A DNA stretch of 48,780 nucleotides from Desulfobacteraceae bacterium (GTDB lineage: Bacteria > Desulfobacterota > Desulfobacteria > Desulfobacterales > Desulfobacteraceae), in NCBI GenBank assembly GCA_024225635.1, contig JAAEMK010000859.1, forward strand, positions 1-48,780, read 5' to 3'. This document shows, piece after piece, positions 7,295-17,012 of this stretch (positions within the stretch are counted from its first letter, which is position 1; every line of letters starts with the position of its first letter). The translations under genes were made by a program, and so were the position numbers. Under the pieces are notes generated by a model. The model was not told the origin of the DNA, did no database searches, and was given only the letters and a program-made list of their open reading frames with translations.

Positions 7295-9496
7295 TCAAAT
7301 GCCCCTCAGGTGCCCTCTTTTTCTGCCGCCTTCCATCTCCCATTGAACCCCATAGGGATCTCTCCAATAGAAAAAAGCAACGGGAAAAGGAGTCAGCATC
7401 ATGGGCGGGCCAACACTGCCATCAGCGTCATTGGAGTCGGGAGAACAGAGCAGTTCAACACCGGGCTGATCCTTCAAATATTCAAAGGCCTCAAAAACAT
7501 CGGTGACTTCCAGGGCGGCATGGCGAAGGCCGCCCATATCGTTGGTGTTTTTCAGGGTGATATTCCGGTCTCCCTTGGGATGGTGGTAACACATGAGTTC
7601 AAGGTAAAGCCCGACTACCGGATGGCGTAAAAACCGGATATCCACATTCACCTTGCCGTCAAGAAAGCCTGCATCCTTGGCAAAGGATGCCAGTGTGAGA
7701 CCGGGATAATCCATTTTCCCATCCTCATCATAGGCCTGTTCAAACCCCAGTGTCCGCTGGTAAAAGGCCGTGGCTTTTTCCACGTCATCCACCACCACGT
7801 TCAGGTGGGAAACAGCGGAGACAAATTTCGAAGGATCTTTGGGACAGGTGATGCGCTGAATCAATTGATCTGCAAAATCCTTTTCCACATCATGGCAGAA
7901 CAGGACTTTGTTCGGACTGACACATTGGTCTGAAGCGATCAGACAGGGCTTATAACTTTCCGGTTCGCCAAACCGGGCGGCTTTGGTGTCGTCGGGAAGA
8001 ATTTTTATCAGGGCGGAAACCATGGAGCATTTAAAAATATTCGGATTAACGGCAAACCCTGCGGCCAGGGCAGCAACAGGGTTAAATCCCCTGGTGCCGA
8101 AATTTTTCACCCAATGGTCATACCAGGGCATGGAATGATCCTTTAGATAGGTTCCCACCCCGTCATGGCTGCCAAGCTGATTCAATTGTTTTTCTGTGAT
8201 CCACACCTTGTGGGCCACCTCAAACGGCATGAGAACCAGGGGAACATCACTTTCCAGCAGGATGCGAAACGCATCCGGGTCCAGGTCAAAATTCAGATCC
8301 TGGAACGCCGCGGTCTGCTTGGGACCGGCGATAAAATGGCTGTCTTCACTGCTTCGGCCTGCCACCAGGATGACCTGGTCAATCCGGGAAACAAGATCCG
8401 GGTGGAGCAAAATAAAATTTGCAATATTGGTGGCGGGCCCGATGCCCACAATGGTTAACCGTTGTTTTTCCAATTTTTCGGCCAGGGCCCGGGTCGCCTC
8501 TGTTTCGGCAAGCTGTTCCATCTGAAGGGCGGATGCCGCCCCCCTGACCACGGGAAGGCCGATGGGACCGAAGCGATCACTCAACTCCCTGGCAAGGCTG
8601 ACGGCCGTGTCCACATCCGTGTTACCAAAAACAGCACTGATTCCTTCAACCCTGACGGAGGTGGCATTGAACAGGTTAAGGACGGCATAGGCATCATCAA
8701 CGTCACAAAGCTCGTTGGAAGAAGTGCTGGCGCCAATGGACAAATCCGTATCAATCCAGACCGAGGTTTTCTCCAATGTATCTAAAATCGTTTTGGTCAC
8801 CAGTGTGGTGGATTGGGGGTTTTGACCGGTGATAAGCCCTTTTTCGCTGACCATGTGTCTGCAATTCGGCTTATCCAAAATAAAATCAGCCTCTTTCTCC
8901 CTAAGGGCATCTTCCAGATGATAGGGCAGCGCTTCTATGTAGGCCGGGGGCACCAGTTTTTCCTCGGCATCGGTAAAGGACGTCACCTTGAGACCTTTTA
9001 CCAGGGGCTCACCATTTGGTTTTTTGGCCGACAATAGGCCTGTGGGTCCGTGGCAGACAGACCCGATTAATTTTTCAGCCTCATAAAATTCGCTCACCAC
9101 CCTTGCAAGACCGCTGCTTTCTTTAAAATCCCAAAGCGTTCCATGGCCGCCGCAAAGAAAAATAGTGGTATAATCGCGGGCATCGACCTTATCGATCCAT
9201 AAAGTATCATCAAGCATTTCCATGGCTTTTTTGGATGATAAAAAACGATCCACGGATGCCGACCTGTATTCTTTTTGTGCACTCAAAGGGTCGGGGCTTG
9301 TTTTGCCTCCTTTGATTGAGGCGATACTGACGTCATACCCCGCATCCCAAAAACCCCAAAACGGTGTTGCCAATTCTTCAAACCAGAACCCTGTTTTCAA
9401 ACCGGTCCCGTCAAGTTCAGTGTGGCTTGTAACAACAAGCAGTGCGGATTTTAAACAACGGCTGTTCGACTTAGAGCATTTCCAGGTTTCAGACAT
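7295..9496 (-). CDS. DJ-1/PfpI - nucleoside hydrolase - glyoxalase (VOC) three-domain fusion
   Basis: This 733-residue protein has three domains. Residues ~16-238 are a DJ-1/PfpI (Hsp31/glyoxalase III-like) domain with the nucleophile elbow GSVCHG (Cys148, His149), a candidate acid in FEELATPF and the FLCGGHG loop. Residues ~240-560 are a nucleoside hydrolase with WIDTDLS and DVDDAYA. Residues ~580-725 are a VOC domain with His, Glu, His and Glu ligands as in the neighbouring paralogue. DJ-1 family proteins are known as glutathione-independent glyoxalases, and deglycase activity on proteins and nucleotides has been reported but is debated. In the C-terminal part of the hydrolase, FNPVAALAAG replaces the FNPFDALAAG of the paralogue, losing an Asp that may bind metal. 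It is cytosolic and lies 66 bp after the kinase-AAA-GGDEF gene, so it is likely in one operon with it. Confidence 0.85.
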   Translation of the reverse strand: MSETWKCSKSNSRCLKSALLVVTSHTELDGTGLKTGFWFEELATPFWGFWDAGYDVSIASIKGGKTSPDPLSAQKEYRSASVDRFLSSKKAMEMLDDTLWIDKVDARDYTTIFLCGGHGTLWDFKESSGLARVVSEFYEAEKLIGSVCHGPTGLLSAKKPNGEPLVKGLKVTSFTDAEEKLVPPAYIEALPYHLEDALREKEADFILDKPNCRHMVSEKGLITGQNPQSTTLVTKTILDTLEKTSVWIDTDLSIGASTSSNELCDVDDAYAVLNLFNATSVRVEGISAVFGNTDVDTAVSLARELSDRFGPIGLPVVRGAASALQMEQLAETEATRALAEKLEKQRLTIVGIGPATNIANFILLHPDLVSRIDQVILVAGRSSEDSHFIAGPKQTAAFQDLNFDLDPDAFRILLESDVPLVLMPFEVAHKVWITEKQLNQLGSHDGVGTYLKDHSMPWYDHWVKNFGTRGFNPVAALAAGFAVNPNIFKCSMVSALIKILPDDTKAARFGEPESYKPCLIASDQCVSPNKVLFCHDVEKDFADQLIQRITCPKDPSKFVSAVSHLNVVVDDVEKATAFYQRTLGFEQAYDEDGKMDYPGLTLASFAKDAGFLDGKVNVDIRFLRHPVVGLYLELMCYHHPKGDRNITLKNTNDMGGLRHAALEVTDVFEAFEYLKDQPGVELLCSPDSNDADGSVGPPMMLTPFPVAFFYWRDPYGVQWEMEGGRKRGHLRGI

Positions 9497-9562
9497 AATT
9501 TAAACATCTCTCTTTCTAAAAATTTTCTGCAATGATCGACCAAATAAAATTTATTCGACGCT

Positions 9563-12500
9563 TTAACTGACAATATCACTAAAAACAATTTCAACCCTGT
9601 TTCTACCTTTTTCCTTGGCTTGGTAAAGCCCCTGATCGGCTCTTTTAACCAGGGAGTCAATGGAATCGTCTCCATTATATTGGGAGACACCAAAACTTGC
9701 GGTAACCGATCCGGCCTTGCCATGATCCCTGGACATAATAATCCTGCGCAGCTTTTCCGCAGTGGCAACAGCACCTGCGCCGTCTGCCCGTAGAAGGACA
9801 AGGAATTCCTCCCCGCCCCACCGTCCGGCAACATCCACTTTGCGGATACTTTCCTTGAGGATGCCCGCAATATTGATCAGGACTTCATCCCCCACGTCGT
9901 GGCCGTACCGGTCATTGATCAATTTGAAATGATCGATATCCAGCATAAAAACCGAGAATTTATGACCGAACCGTTCACATTGGCTGATGAACACCCGGGC
10001 CTGGTCTTCAATATACCGCCGGTTAAATAGCCCGGTGAGCTGATCTGTGGTTGACAGGATTTCAAGTTCATGGTTCTTGGCATTCAGTTCCTGATTGATC
10101 TCGTTCAATTCCCGGGTCCGTTCAGTTACAAGAGATTCAAGATTCTGGTTCATCTGCTCCAGTTCCTGGTAGATACGTGCATTCTCGAGGGAGATCGCCG
10201 ACTGGGAGGCGATAATTCTTAATAATTCCATCCGTTCCTTTTTGAATGCATCCGACAGTTGGGAATTTTCAAGGTAGAACAACCCAACGATCTCTTTCTG
10301 GCGAACAATGGGAACACAGCCGATTGATTTGGGAAAGCAGGCATTGAGATAATGGCATCGTCCGAATTGTTCATCCCTGTTCTGGTCATTGAACACGACA
10401 CTTTCACCGGAATTGATCACATACCGGACAATCGCCGGGGATAAATCCGCTGATTCATGGAAAGGAATATTGGTTTCCCCCGTGTCCATGGCCGGCTGAT
10501 CTTTATTGACCTGCCGGCTTACCCAAAAGTCATCGCCAAATTTCAATATGAGGATGCCCTTGGTGGCGCCGGCATTTTCAACAGCCAGATTCAGCAGCTC
10601 CACGGCAAGTTTATCAATCACCATATGCTGTGAAATGGCCTGGGAGGCTTTTATGACCGAGCGAAAATCCATGATGTCGGAAAACTGGTCCGTGCTGATG
10701 GAACAACTGGTGGTGGACTCCATGGACTGGACAATGACCGATTCTTCCAGAAGCGCCGGATAGTTTGCTTTGAGCCAGCTTACTTTTCCTGCAGCCCCCC
10801 AGCGTTCATAAATCGCCATGGCGCGTTCCATGCAATATCGAACCAGAAATTTTTTCCCAAGCTCCTCCCAAAAAAGACCGGCAAGTTCATCCGCCAGGGC
10901 GGCATCCAACAGAAAATCGGACTCTAAAGCAGCTTCCCTGGCCTGCTCATAAAAATCCATGGCTAGAAAATACTTTTTTGTCAGCCTTGCTTTTTCAGCC
11001 TTGATCAAAATATATTTATGGCGGAAATTAACCGGACAGAGTTCGGCCCACCCTTTAAATCGGACCAGCTGCCGGTCAAAGGCTGCCATGGTCTCCTGCT
11101 GCTGTTTTTCATCAAGCTGCCTGTAGCCCATGGACAGGTGCAATGCCACATACAGGCAGGAATCGACCTGTATGATTTGTGCCTGGACCGTATCTTCAAT
11201 GATAGACAGCCATTGGGATAATTTCTGTCTGGGCTGGATATCCCTTGCCAGCAAAGAACTCCGAAGCATGGAATAGACCATGTGACCAATAAAGAAGGGC
11301 GCCTCCTTGTAATGTTCCAGCGTTCTTTGGGTGGAGAAATTAAAATCGTCCAGTGTCGTGAAATCCCGGGTCTCCCCCCTGAGGTGACGCAGGGGTTGAA
11401 TCACGATCATCCCAAGCAATCGGATAAGATCATTCATCCTGGCAGATTGAAGATATTGAAGGCTTTGCCTGGCCTGTTCTTCCACTTGTTCCAGGGGAGC
11501 TCCGGACGCCAGCAGAACATGGGCAAGCTGCAGGAAGACCCAACCGGCATAGGGAGAACCGGATTCAAGGGATAGCTTTGACGCCTTATGCCAATAGGTG
11601 TAACTGGTTTTAAGCGGTTCAAGCCAATGATTTATCCCCAGGGCAAATACGTGGTAGGTATAATTTTTCAGGGCCGCAACCTGGTATTTATCCGCCATGC
11701 GGATGGCAAGACGCCCGATGGCGTGACCCTCCCGGTACGCTCCGCTTGAGCATAAAATCGTGGCGTAACAGATATACCCGATGGAGGTCATGGGACAATT
11801 GCCCCGGGTCATTGAAAGCCGGGCACTGGTAGCAGCCACCGCCGCAAGCAATGGCCCCCGGCCCAGCAGATAGCCATCCGTGAATGCATCGAAAAACAAT
11901 TCATGGGCCAGGGTAAGGTTTGGATCTTTTATTTCATCCTGAAGATAAAGGACTTCAAAATCCTTTTGGGCCAGTATTTTTTCTATCTTTTCCTTTTCTT
12001 CGGCAAATACCCCCAGCAATCCGTCATCATCCCCGGGCAGATCATAGCCAAGCAATCGCAACGCCCGGTACTCAAGATCCACGGCTTTCTGATACAGGCC
12101 CTGGTGGTGGTATTGTTTGGCCTGTATGTTGCACAGGGTGAGCTTTTCCCTGTTGGTCCGGGTTTTCGTGTTAATGAGCGCGTAAAGGTCATCCGCCCGT
12201 CCAAAAGCGGAAACAAGATAACAGGCTTCGGCCAATTCCAGATGGAGTTCCATTGAGAAATCGTGATCCCGGTCCCAACAATTCTCTTCAAGCATCTCAA
12301 CGGCGTGGGAAAGACAGGTTTCAGCGACACTGAACGCCGCTGATTTCTTGGCTTTTTTCCCGGCTTTGAGATTTAACCGGACCAGAGTTTCCTTTTCCGT
12401 GCCACGGGCCATGGACCTTCCCCGGTTCAGATGCTCAACTGCGTCAAACAACCGGTCATCGGCCCCCTTCTTCTCCATGGCCTCCAGTAACAGCCCCCCG

Positions 12501-14611
12501 GTCACCCAGTGCAGCTTTGCTTTCTCCGCATCCGGGATCATGTCATAGACGGCTTGCTGGATCCGGTCATGGGAAAACCGAAATTCCGTGCCGGGCATTT
12601 CCTTTGACCGGCTGACGGTCAGAAGTTCGAAATCATCATCCAGGGGCTGGATCAACCCGGTTGAAACCGCAGGCTTTAAAAGCCTGGCCGCTTTGGATCG
12701 GGGAAGTGCCGCCAGCCGGCTCAAAATGTTCAGATCAAAACGGCTGCCAATGGTCCCCGCCAGTTGCAGGAGCTCCACCTCTTTCCCGGGAAGGGTGGTA
12801 ATGGTTGCCTGCAACATCTCAACCACATTGTCGGCATAGGGTATGGTGGCGATGGCCGACCTGTTCCAGACCCAGGCCTTTGATTCATAATCAAAGAAAA
12901 GGTGCCGGTCCGAATGGAATTTGCCAAGCATGGTTTTGAAAAACAGGGGATTTCCCCGGGTCTTTTCAAAGAGCGTTTCATTCAATTCCGTCAGGGCGTC
13001 TTCCGGCAAAGCCAAGGTGTCTTTCAGCAATTGCCCCAGCGCACCGGCATCCAGCTCTTCCAGTTCAATGGATGATATATGGGGGGGCGATGCCTGCAAT
13101 TCCGGCATGGCGAGCATCAAGGGATGGGAACTTGACACCTCATTGCTCCGGTAGGCGCCGATGATAAGAATGGAATACTCTTTCAAGACAGGCGCAACCA
13201 CCTCGAGAAGCGAAAGACTGGGCCTGTCGATCCATTGCATATCGTCCAGGAACATCACCAGGGGAGAAGAGTCCCCGCCAAAGCAGGACATGAGATTCAG
13301 AATCACCGTATTGAACCGGCTGGATTCCTCGGCCACGGACAGCTTCGGCACCATGGGCTGTGCACCGATGAGCAGTTCCAGCTCCGGGACCATATCGATC
13401 AGGACCCGGCCATTGGCGCCGATGGCCTTGAGGATTTTTTCCTTCCAGGCCGTGACCTCCTCAACACTTTCACCCATGATTTGCTTAATGAGGGAAGAAA
13501 ACGCCTGGAACATGGCGGAATACGGCTGGTGACGGATAAACTGGTCAAACTTCCCACGGACGATATACCCTCCCCTTGCCGCCAGGGGTTTATATACCTC
13601 CCTGACCAGGGAGGTTTTACCGATACCGGATTTTCCGGAAATAAACACCAGATGCCCGGTACCCTTTTCCACCGTTTCAAAAAGATTCAGCAGTTGACCG
13701 GTTTCCCCGGATCTCCCATACAATTTTTCCGGAATGATAAACCGGTCCTTCAAATCATGGCCGCCCAGGGAAAATGTGTCTATCCGGCCCTTTTTTTCAT
13801 ATTCCTCCAGACACCGTTCCAGATCCGCACACAACCCCTCCCCGCTATGGTAGCGCTCTTTTGCGTCTTTACCCATGAGCTTCAGGACAATATCCGAGAC
13901 CACCGGCGGCAGGGAGGGAGCCAATGCGGTCAAGGGGTCTGGTTGAAGGGCGATATGGCTGTGAATCAACGCATTGGGATCAGTGGTGGTAAAGGGCAGT
14001 CTGCCAGTAAACAATTCATAGAGCACCACCCCCAGGGAATAAAAATCCGTGCGGTAATCCAACCCGCGATTCATCCGGCCCGACTGCTCGGGTGACATAT
14101 ACGCCCTGCTGCCTTCCACGGAATGGGGAAAAACAATTCGGGCCTTGTGGGGAAACTCCAGGGCCGAACCAAAATCAATGAGCATCACCTGATTGGTTTC
14201 AGGATTCCAGAGAATGTTGTCGGGACTGATATCCCTGTGACAAAAGAACTGGCGATGGGTCTTGCCGAGAATCCGGGAAAGGCCGATACTGATATGAAGG
14301 GCGGACAAAAAATCGATCCGGGAGGTTTCCATGGCCTTTCTCAATGACCCCCCGTTCAACCGCTCCGTCACCAGCACGGCTGACGTCTTGATATCCACAA
14401 AGTCATAGGCCCTGGGGACCCCCTCGATGTCGAGGGTGCCCAGTATCTCATATTCACGGTTTAACGATGAAAGCTGCCTTGAGGTCGGAAACTCCTTTGC
14501 CGGTGTTTTCAAACAGACAACCGCATTGTCTGCAATGCGTGTGGCAAAATAAACAATGCTCTGCTGACTTTTATGAATCTGCCGGAAATCCATATACCCA
14601 TCAAGCTGCAT
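9563..14611 (-). CDS. Ser/Thr kinase - AAA ATPase - GAF - GGDEF multidomain signalling protein
   Basis: This 1682-residue cytosolic protein starts at ATG 14611, preceded by GAGAAAGGA at a good distance; a longer ORF form adds 34 residues lacking kinase homology. Domains in order: a protein kinase (catalytic HRD near 125-127, DFG 146-148, then SPEQSGR); an AAA-type ATPase with Walker A GKSGIGKT near 326-333 and Walker B VMFLDD around 450; a long TPR-like helical region; a GAF domain in the last third (ASQAISQHMV onward, with PIVRQKEIVGLFYLEN); a coiled coil; and a diguanylate cyclase with an intact GGEEF motif at 1599-1603. The layout matches the known trifunctional kinase/ATPase/sensor family, with a cyclase in place of the usual histidine kinase. 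It likely turns a sensed signal into c-di-GMP. Its place directly upstream of the fusion-enzyme genes suggests it regulates or senses the same stress. Confidence 0.88.
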   Translation of the reverse strand: MQLDGYMDFRQIHKSQQSIVYFATRIADNAVVCLKTPAKEFPTSRQLSSLNREYEILGTLDIEGVPRAYDFVDIKTSAVLVTERLNGGSLRKAMETSRIDFLSALHISIGLSRILGKTHRQFFCHRDISPDNILWNPETNQVMLIDFGSALEFPHKARIVFPHSVEGSRAYMSPEQSGRMNRGLDYRTDFYSLGVVLYELFTGRLPFTTTDPNALIHSHIALQPDPLTALAPSLPPVVSDIVLKLMGKDAKERYHSGEGLCADLERCLEEYEKKGRIDTFSLGGHDLKDRFIIPEKLYGRSGETGQLLNLFETVEKGTGHLVFISGKSGIGKTSLVREVYKPLAARGGYIVRGKFDQFIRHQPYSAMFQAFSSLIKQIMGESVEEVTAWKEKILKAIGANGRVLIDMVPELELLIGAQPMVPKLSVAEESSRFNTVILNLMSCFGGDSSPLVMFLDDMQWIDRPSLSLLEVVAPVLKEYSILIIGAYRSNEVSSSHPLMLAMPELQASPPHISSIELEELDAGALGQLLKDTLALPEDALTELNETLFEKTRGNPLFFKTMLGKFHSDRHLFFDYESKAWVWNRSAIATIPYADNVVEMLQATITTLPGKEVELLQLAGTIGSRFDLNILSRLAALPRSKAARLLKPAVSTGLIQPLDDDFELLTVSRSKEMPGTEFRFSHDRIQQAVYDMIPDAEKAKLHWVTGGLLLEAMEKKGADDRLFDAVEHLNRGRSMARGTEKETLVRLNLKAGKKAKKSAAFSVAETCLSHAVEMLEENCWDRDHDFSMELHLELAEACYLVSAFGRADDLYALINTKTRTNREKLTLCNIQAKQYHHQGLYQKAVDLEYRALRLLGYDLPGDDDGLLGVFAEEKEKIEKILAQKDFEVLYLQDEIKDPNLTLAHELFFDAFTDGYLLGRGPLLAAVAATSARLSMTRGNCPMTSIGYICYATILCSSGAYREGHAIGRLAIRMADKYQVAALKNYTYHVFALGINHWLEPLKTSYTYWHKASKLSLESGSPYAGWVFLQLAHVLLASGAPLEQVEEQARQSLQYLQSARMNDLIRLLGMIVIQPLRHLRGETRDFTTLDDFNFSTQRTLEHYKEAPFFIGHMVYSMLRSSLLARDIQPRQKLSQWLSIIEDTVQAQIIQVDSCLYVALHLSMGYRQLDEKQQQETMAAFDRQLVRFKGWAELCPVNFRHKYILIKAEKARLTKKYFLAMDFYEQAREAALESDFLLDAALADELAGLFWEELGKKFLVRYCMERAMAIYERWGAAGKVSWLKANYPALLEESVIVQSMESTTSCSISTDQFSDIMDFRSVIKASQAISQHMVIDKLAVELLNLAVENAGATKGILILKFGDDFWVSRQVNKDQPAMDTGETNIPFHESADLSPAIVRYVINSGESVVFNDQNRDEQFGRCHYLNACFPKSIGCVPIVRQKEIVGLFYLENSQLSDAFKKERMELLRIIASQSAISLENARIYQELEQMNQNLESLVTERTRELNEINQELNAKNHELEILSTTDQLTGLFNRRYIEDQARVFISQCERFGHKFSVFMLDIDHFKLINDRYGHDVGDEVLINIAGILKESIRKVDVAGRWGGEEFLVLLRADGAGAVATAEKLRRIIMSRDHGKAGSVTASFGVSQYNGDDSIDSLVKRADQGLYQAKEKGRNRVEIVFSDIVS

Positions 14612-14799
14612 AACAAATCCTTTCTCAATATTTGCCTGCACCAGATGGAATAAAACTTTTTTTGTTCTATCTTCCAAGCATCTCAACGGATCGGCAATCG
14701 TTAAACAATTCAAGTATTGAATTAATCGATTTTAACTATGAAGTCAAGAAATGACTATAGAGACTCCGGCAAAAACCAGGGAAGGAAAGGAGAAGTATC

Positions 14800-14821
14800 A
14801 TGGGGGGAAGAATCCCCCCAT
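14800..14821. terminator. Terminator hairpin after the TonB receptor gene
   Basis: Arms ATGGGGGG and CCCCCCAT enclose a 6-base loop. It lies 12 bp past the stop of the minus-strand receptor gene and upstream of the kinase gene. No long U tract follows on the minus strand; on the plus strand it is followed by TTTCG. Confidence 0.6.
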
Positions 14822-14832
14822 TTTCGTTCCGG

Positions 14833-16998
14833 TTAGAATTGGTACTTCAGCATTGCCGTAATCACCCTTCCGGGATTATAGCCTGCCAGATCATAGGGAA
14901 CCCCATCGACACTGTCCGTGCCCTGGGAGGTATCGGTGTGCTCATCGTCAAAAATGTTCTCCACGGCCAGGGAGGCGGTGAAACCGGGGCCAAAGGATTT
15001 CCAGAACTTGATATCCGCGGTAACATAGCTGTCCGCAGCTTTGTTATCACTGTTCACATCATCCAGGTACTGCTCGTCTTTCCACCGGAGGTTGAGCTTT
15101 GAATTGATGATCCTGTTTTCCCACACGGCCGACAGGTTGACCATCTGGGCGGGAGAAGAGCGCAATTCCTTTCCGGTCAGGTCCGTTGCCCCGGCAAAAT
15201 CGGGCTTCTCATACTCTTTTATCTCTGTGTCCGAAAAGGTATAATCGGCCTTGAACCGAATCTGCCCGGTCAAACAGTACCGGGCGGTGAGCTCGATGCC
15301 ATGGATCTCCACCTCCCCCACGTTCTGCTTGATCTTATAGGTCCTGGTCGCCCAGTAGCCTCTGGAACCGACGGGAATGCCCGTATCCACATAGTAAAGA
15401 AAATCCTTACCAAGGGAATAAAAGGCCGAGCCGGACAGGGTCAGCCCCTTCATGGGCGTATAGCTGGCCCCCAGCTCAAAGGTGTCGATGGTTTCAGGCT
15501 TCAGATCCGGGTTGGCAATCTTGGGCCCGACATACTGCCAGCCAGTCCGGCACAGGTCGTCAAGCTCGGGAGCGCGGAACCCCCTGGAATATGAGCCATA
15601 GGCATTGAGATTGTCGCTGAACAGATATTTTCCCGAGATTCTCGGACTCAAGGCATCCCAGTTCTCATCTTTTATGGGATTGCCGTCGACATAACCGGAA
15701 AACAGGTGCCCCGGATGGGTCGAGGTCTTGCAGTCAACGGTTTCAACATAGTCATACCTGAGCCCTATGGCAAGGGTCAGCCGGTCATCCATAAAGGTCA
15801 GCCGGTCATCCAGGTAAAGGGCGTAAAACCGCATATCCCCGCTGTTCTTTATGAACCCGCCGTCCTTATCAAGGTCCTGGGCATCCACCCCGCCCTGCTT
15901 GATGTCCGCGCCGATCCCGACCCTGTTCCACCGGGCAAGCAAGGGAGAGGAATAGTGCAGGATAACACCCATGTCACTGCGGTCGGAGTCCACATCAGTA
16001 TCGGTTTTTCCGATGCGGTCATAAAACTTGTAATACTCCTCCAGCTGGTAGTAGAGGCGCGTCTCCCACTTTTTATCCGCAAGACCGCCGCTGTAGGTGA
16101 GATTGGCCCGGCGGTTCTTGAAGTGACGGTATTCCCCGTCGCCACGGTCATCCCCTTTGACCCCTTCACCCCTCTCATCATAGTAATAGGAGCAATCCAG
16201 CTTCAGATGGTTCAATTCATTGAAATCATACCCCAGCCGGGGAGAGATGGACCACTCATCCAGGTACAGGGGCATGATCCCATACCCGTCATCGTTTTTT
16301 TTCTTCCTGGTAAAGTCTGACGCCGATTCCCATCCGTCCGATTCCCGGTACATCCCTGCAAGGGCGAAGTTAAATCCCCTGTCCGGATCTTTCCTGGCGG
16401 CCAGATTGAACCGGCCGCCCCGGGTTCCATGGGTTCCCACCTCGGTGGCGACGGCCCCTGAAAAGGGCTCGGCCTCCCGTTTTGAAATGATATTGATCAC
16501 ACCGCCCATGGCGTTGCTGCCATACACCGAAGAACCGGGGCCCTTGAACACCTCGATCCGCTCCACCGTATCCGGGTTGATGCTGTTCCAGTTCACGCCC
16601 CCGGAGTCTGTCTTGTTAATGGGGATGCCATCCATCAGCACCAGGGTTCTGCCCTGCTCAAAGCTTCCAAGCCCCCGCATGCCGACCACGGTTCGCATCT
16701 GACTTATACCGGTGCGGTTTGAGGTCACACCGGCAACGTCCCTGAGAACGGTATCCAGGGTTGCCCCGGCCATGTTTTCAATATCCCGCCGTGTTATGAT
16801 CTCGATCTTTGCGGCAACCGCGTCCTTTTTTTCCGGCACCCTGCTGGCGGTAATCACAACATCATCCAGGGAAAAGGATTCACCGGCAAAGGCGTCTTGC
16901 GCCCATGCAAAAAGCACCAGCGCCGTCACACAAAAAAGAACCCTTGCCGGGTCAAAACAACCGATTGCCAAGGTTTTACATCTCTGTCTCTGCATCAT
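14833..16998 (-). CDS. TonB-dependent outer-membrane receptor
   Basis: This 721-residue protein has an N-terminal signal peptide (hydrophobic stretch near residues 18-33, cleavage around DAFAGE). The TonB-box-like DDVVITASR is followed by a plug domain at ~50-160 with RGLGSFEQGRTLVLMDGIP and GPGSSVYGSNAMGGVINI. The rest is a beta-barrel ending in aromatic Phe (AMLKYQF). The plug style resembles BtuB/colicin I receptor-like proteins, so the ligand may be a metal complex, corrinoid or siderophore; the sequence alone does not decide. It lies 14 bp downstream of the FmdE-type gene, which in turn follows a flavin reductase gene, so the three probably form one uptake and reductive release operon. 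No TonB, ExbB, ExbD or ABC transporter gene is present in the window. Confidence 0.9.
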   Translation of the reverse strand: MMQRQRCKTLAIGCFDPARVLFCVTALVLFAWAQDAFAGESFSLDDVVITASRVPEKKDAVAAKIEIITRRDIENMAGATLDTVLRDVAGVTSNRTGISQMRTVVGMRGLGSFEQGRTLVLMDGIPINKTDSGGVNWNSINPDTVERIEVFKGPGSSVYGSNAMGGVINIISKREAEPFSGAVATEVGTHGTRGGRFNLAARKDPDRGFNFALAGMYRESDGWESASDFTRKKKNDDGYGIMPLYLDEWSISPRLGYDFNELNHLKLDCSYYYDERGEGVKGDDRGDGEYRHFKNRRANLTYSGGLADKKWETRLYYQLEEYYKFYDRIGKTDTDVDSDRSDMGVILHYSSPLLARWNRVGIGADIKQGGVDAQDLDKDGGFIKNSGDMRFYALYLDDRLTFMDDRLTLAIGLRYDYVETVDCKTSTHPGHLFSGYVDGNPIKDENWDALSPRISGKYLFSDNLNAYGSYSRGFRAPELDDLCRTGWQYVGPKIANPDLKPETIDTFELGASYTPMKGLTLSGSAFYSLGKDFLYYVDTGIPVGSRGYWATRTYKIKQNVGEVEIHGIELTARYCLTGQIRFKADYTFSDTEIKEYEKPDFAGATDLTGKELRSSPAQMVNLSAVWENRIINSKLNLRWKDEQYLDDVNSDNKAADSYVTADIKFWKSFGPGFTASLAVENIFDDEHTDTSQGTDSVDGVPYDLAGYNPGRVITAMLKYQF

Positions 16999-17012
16999 AT
17001 TTTTCCATACTC

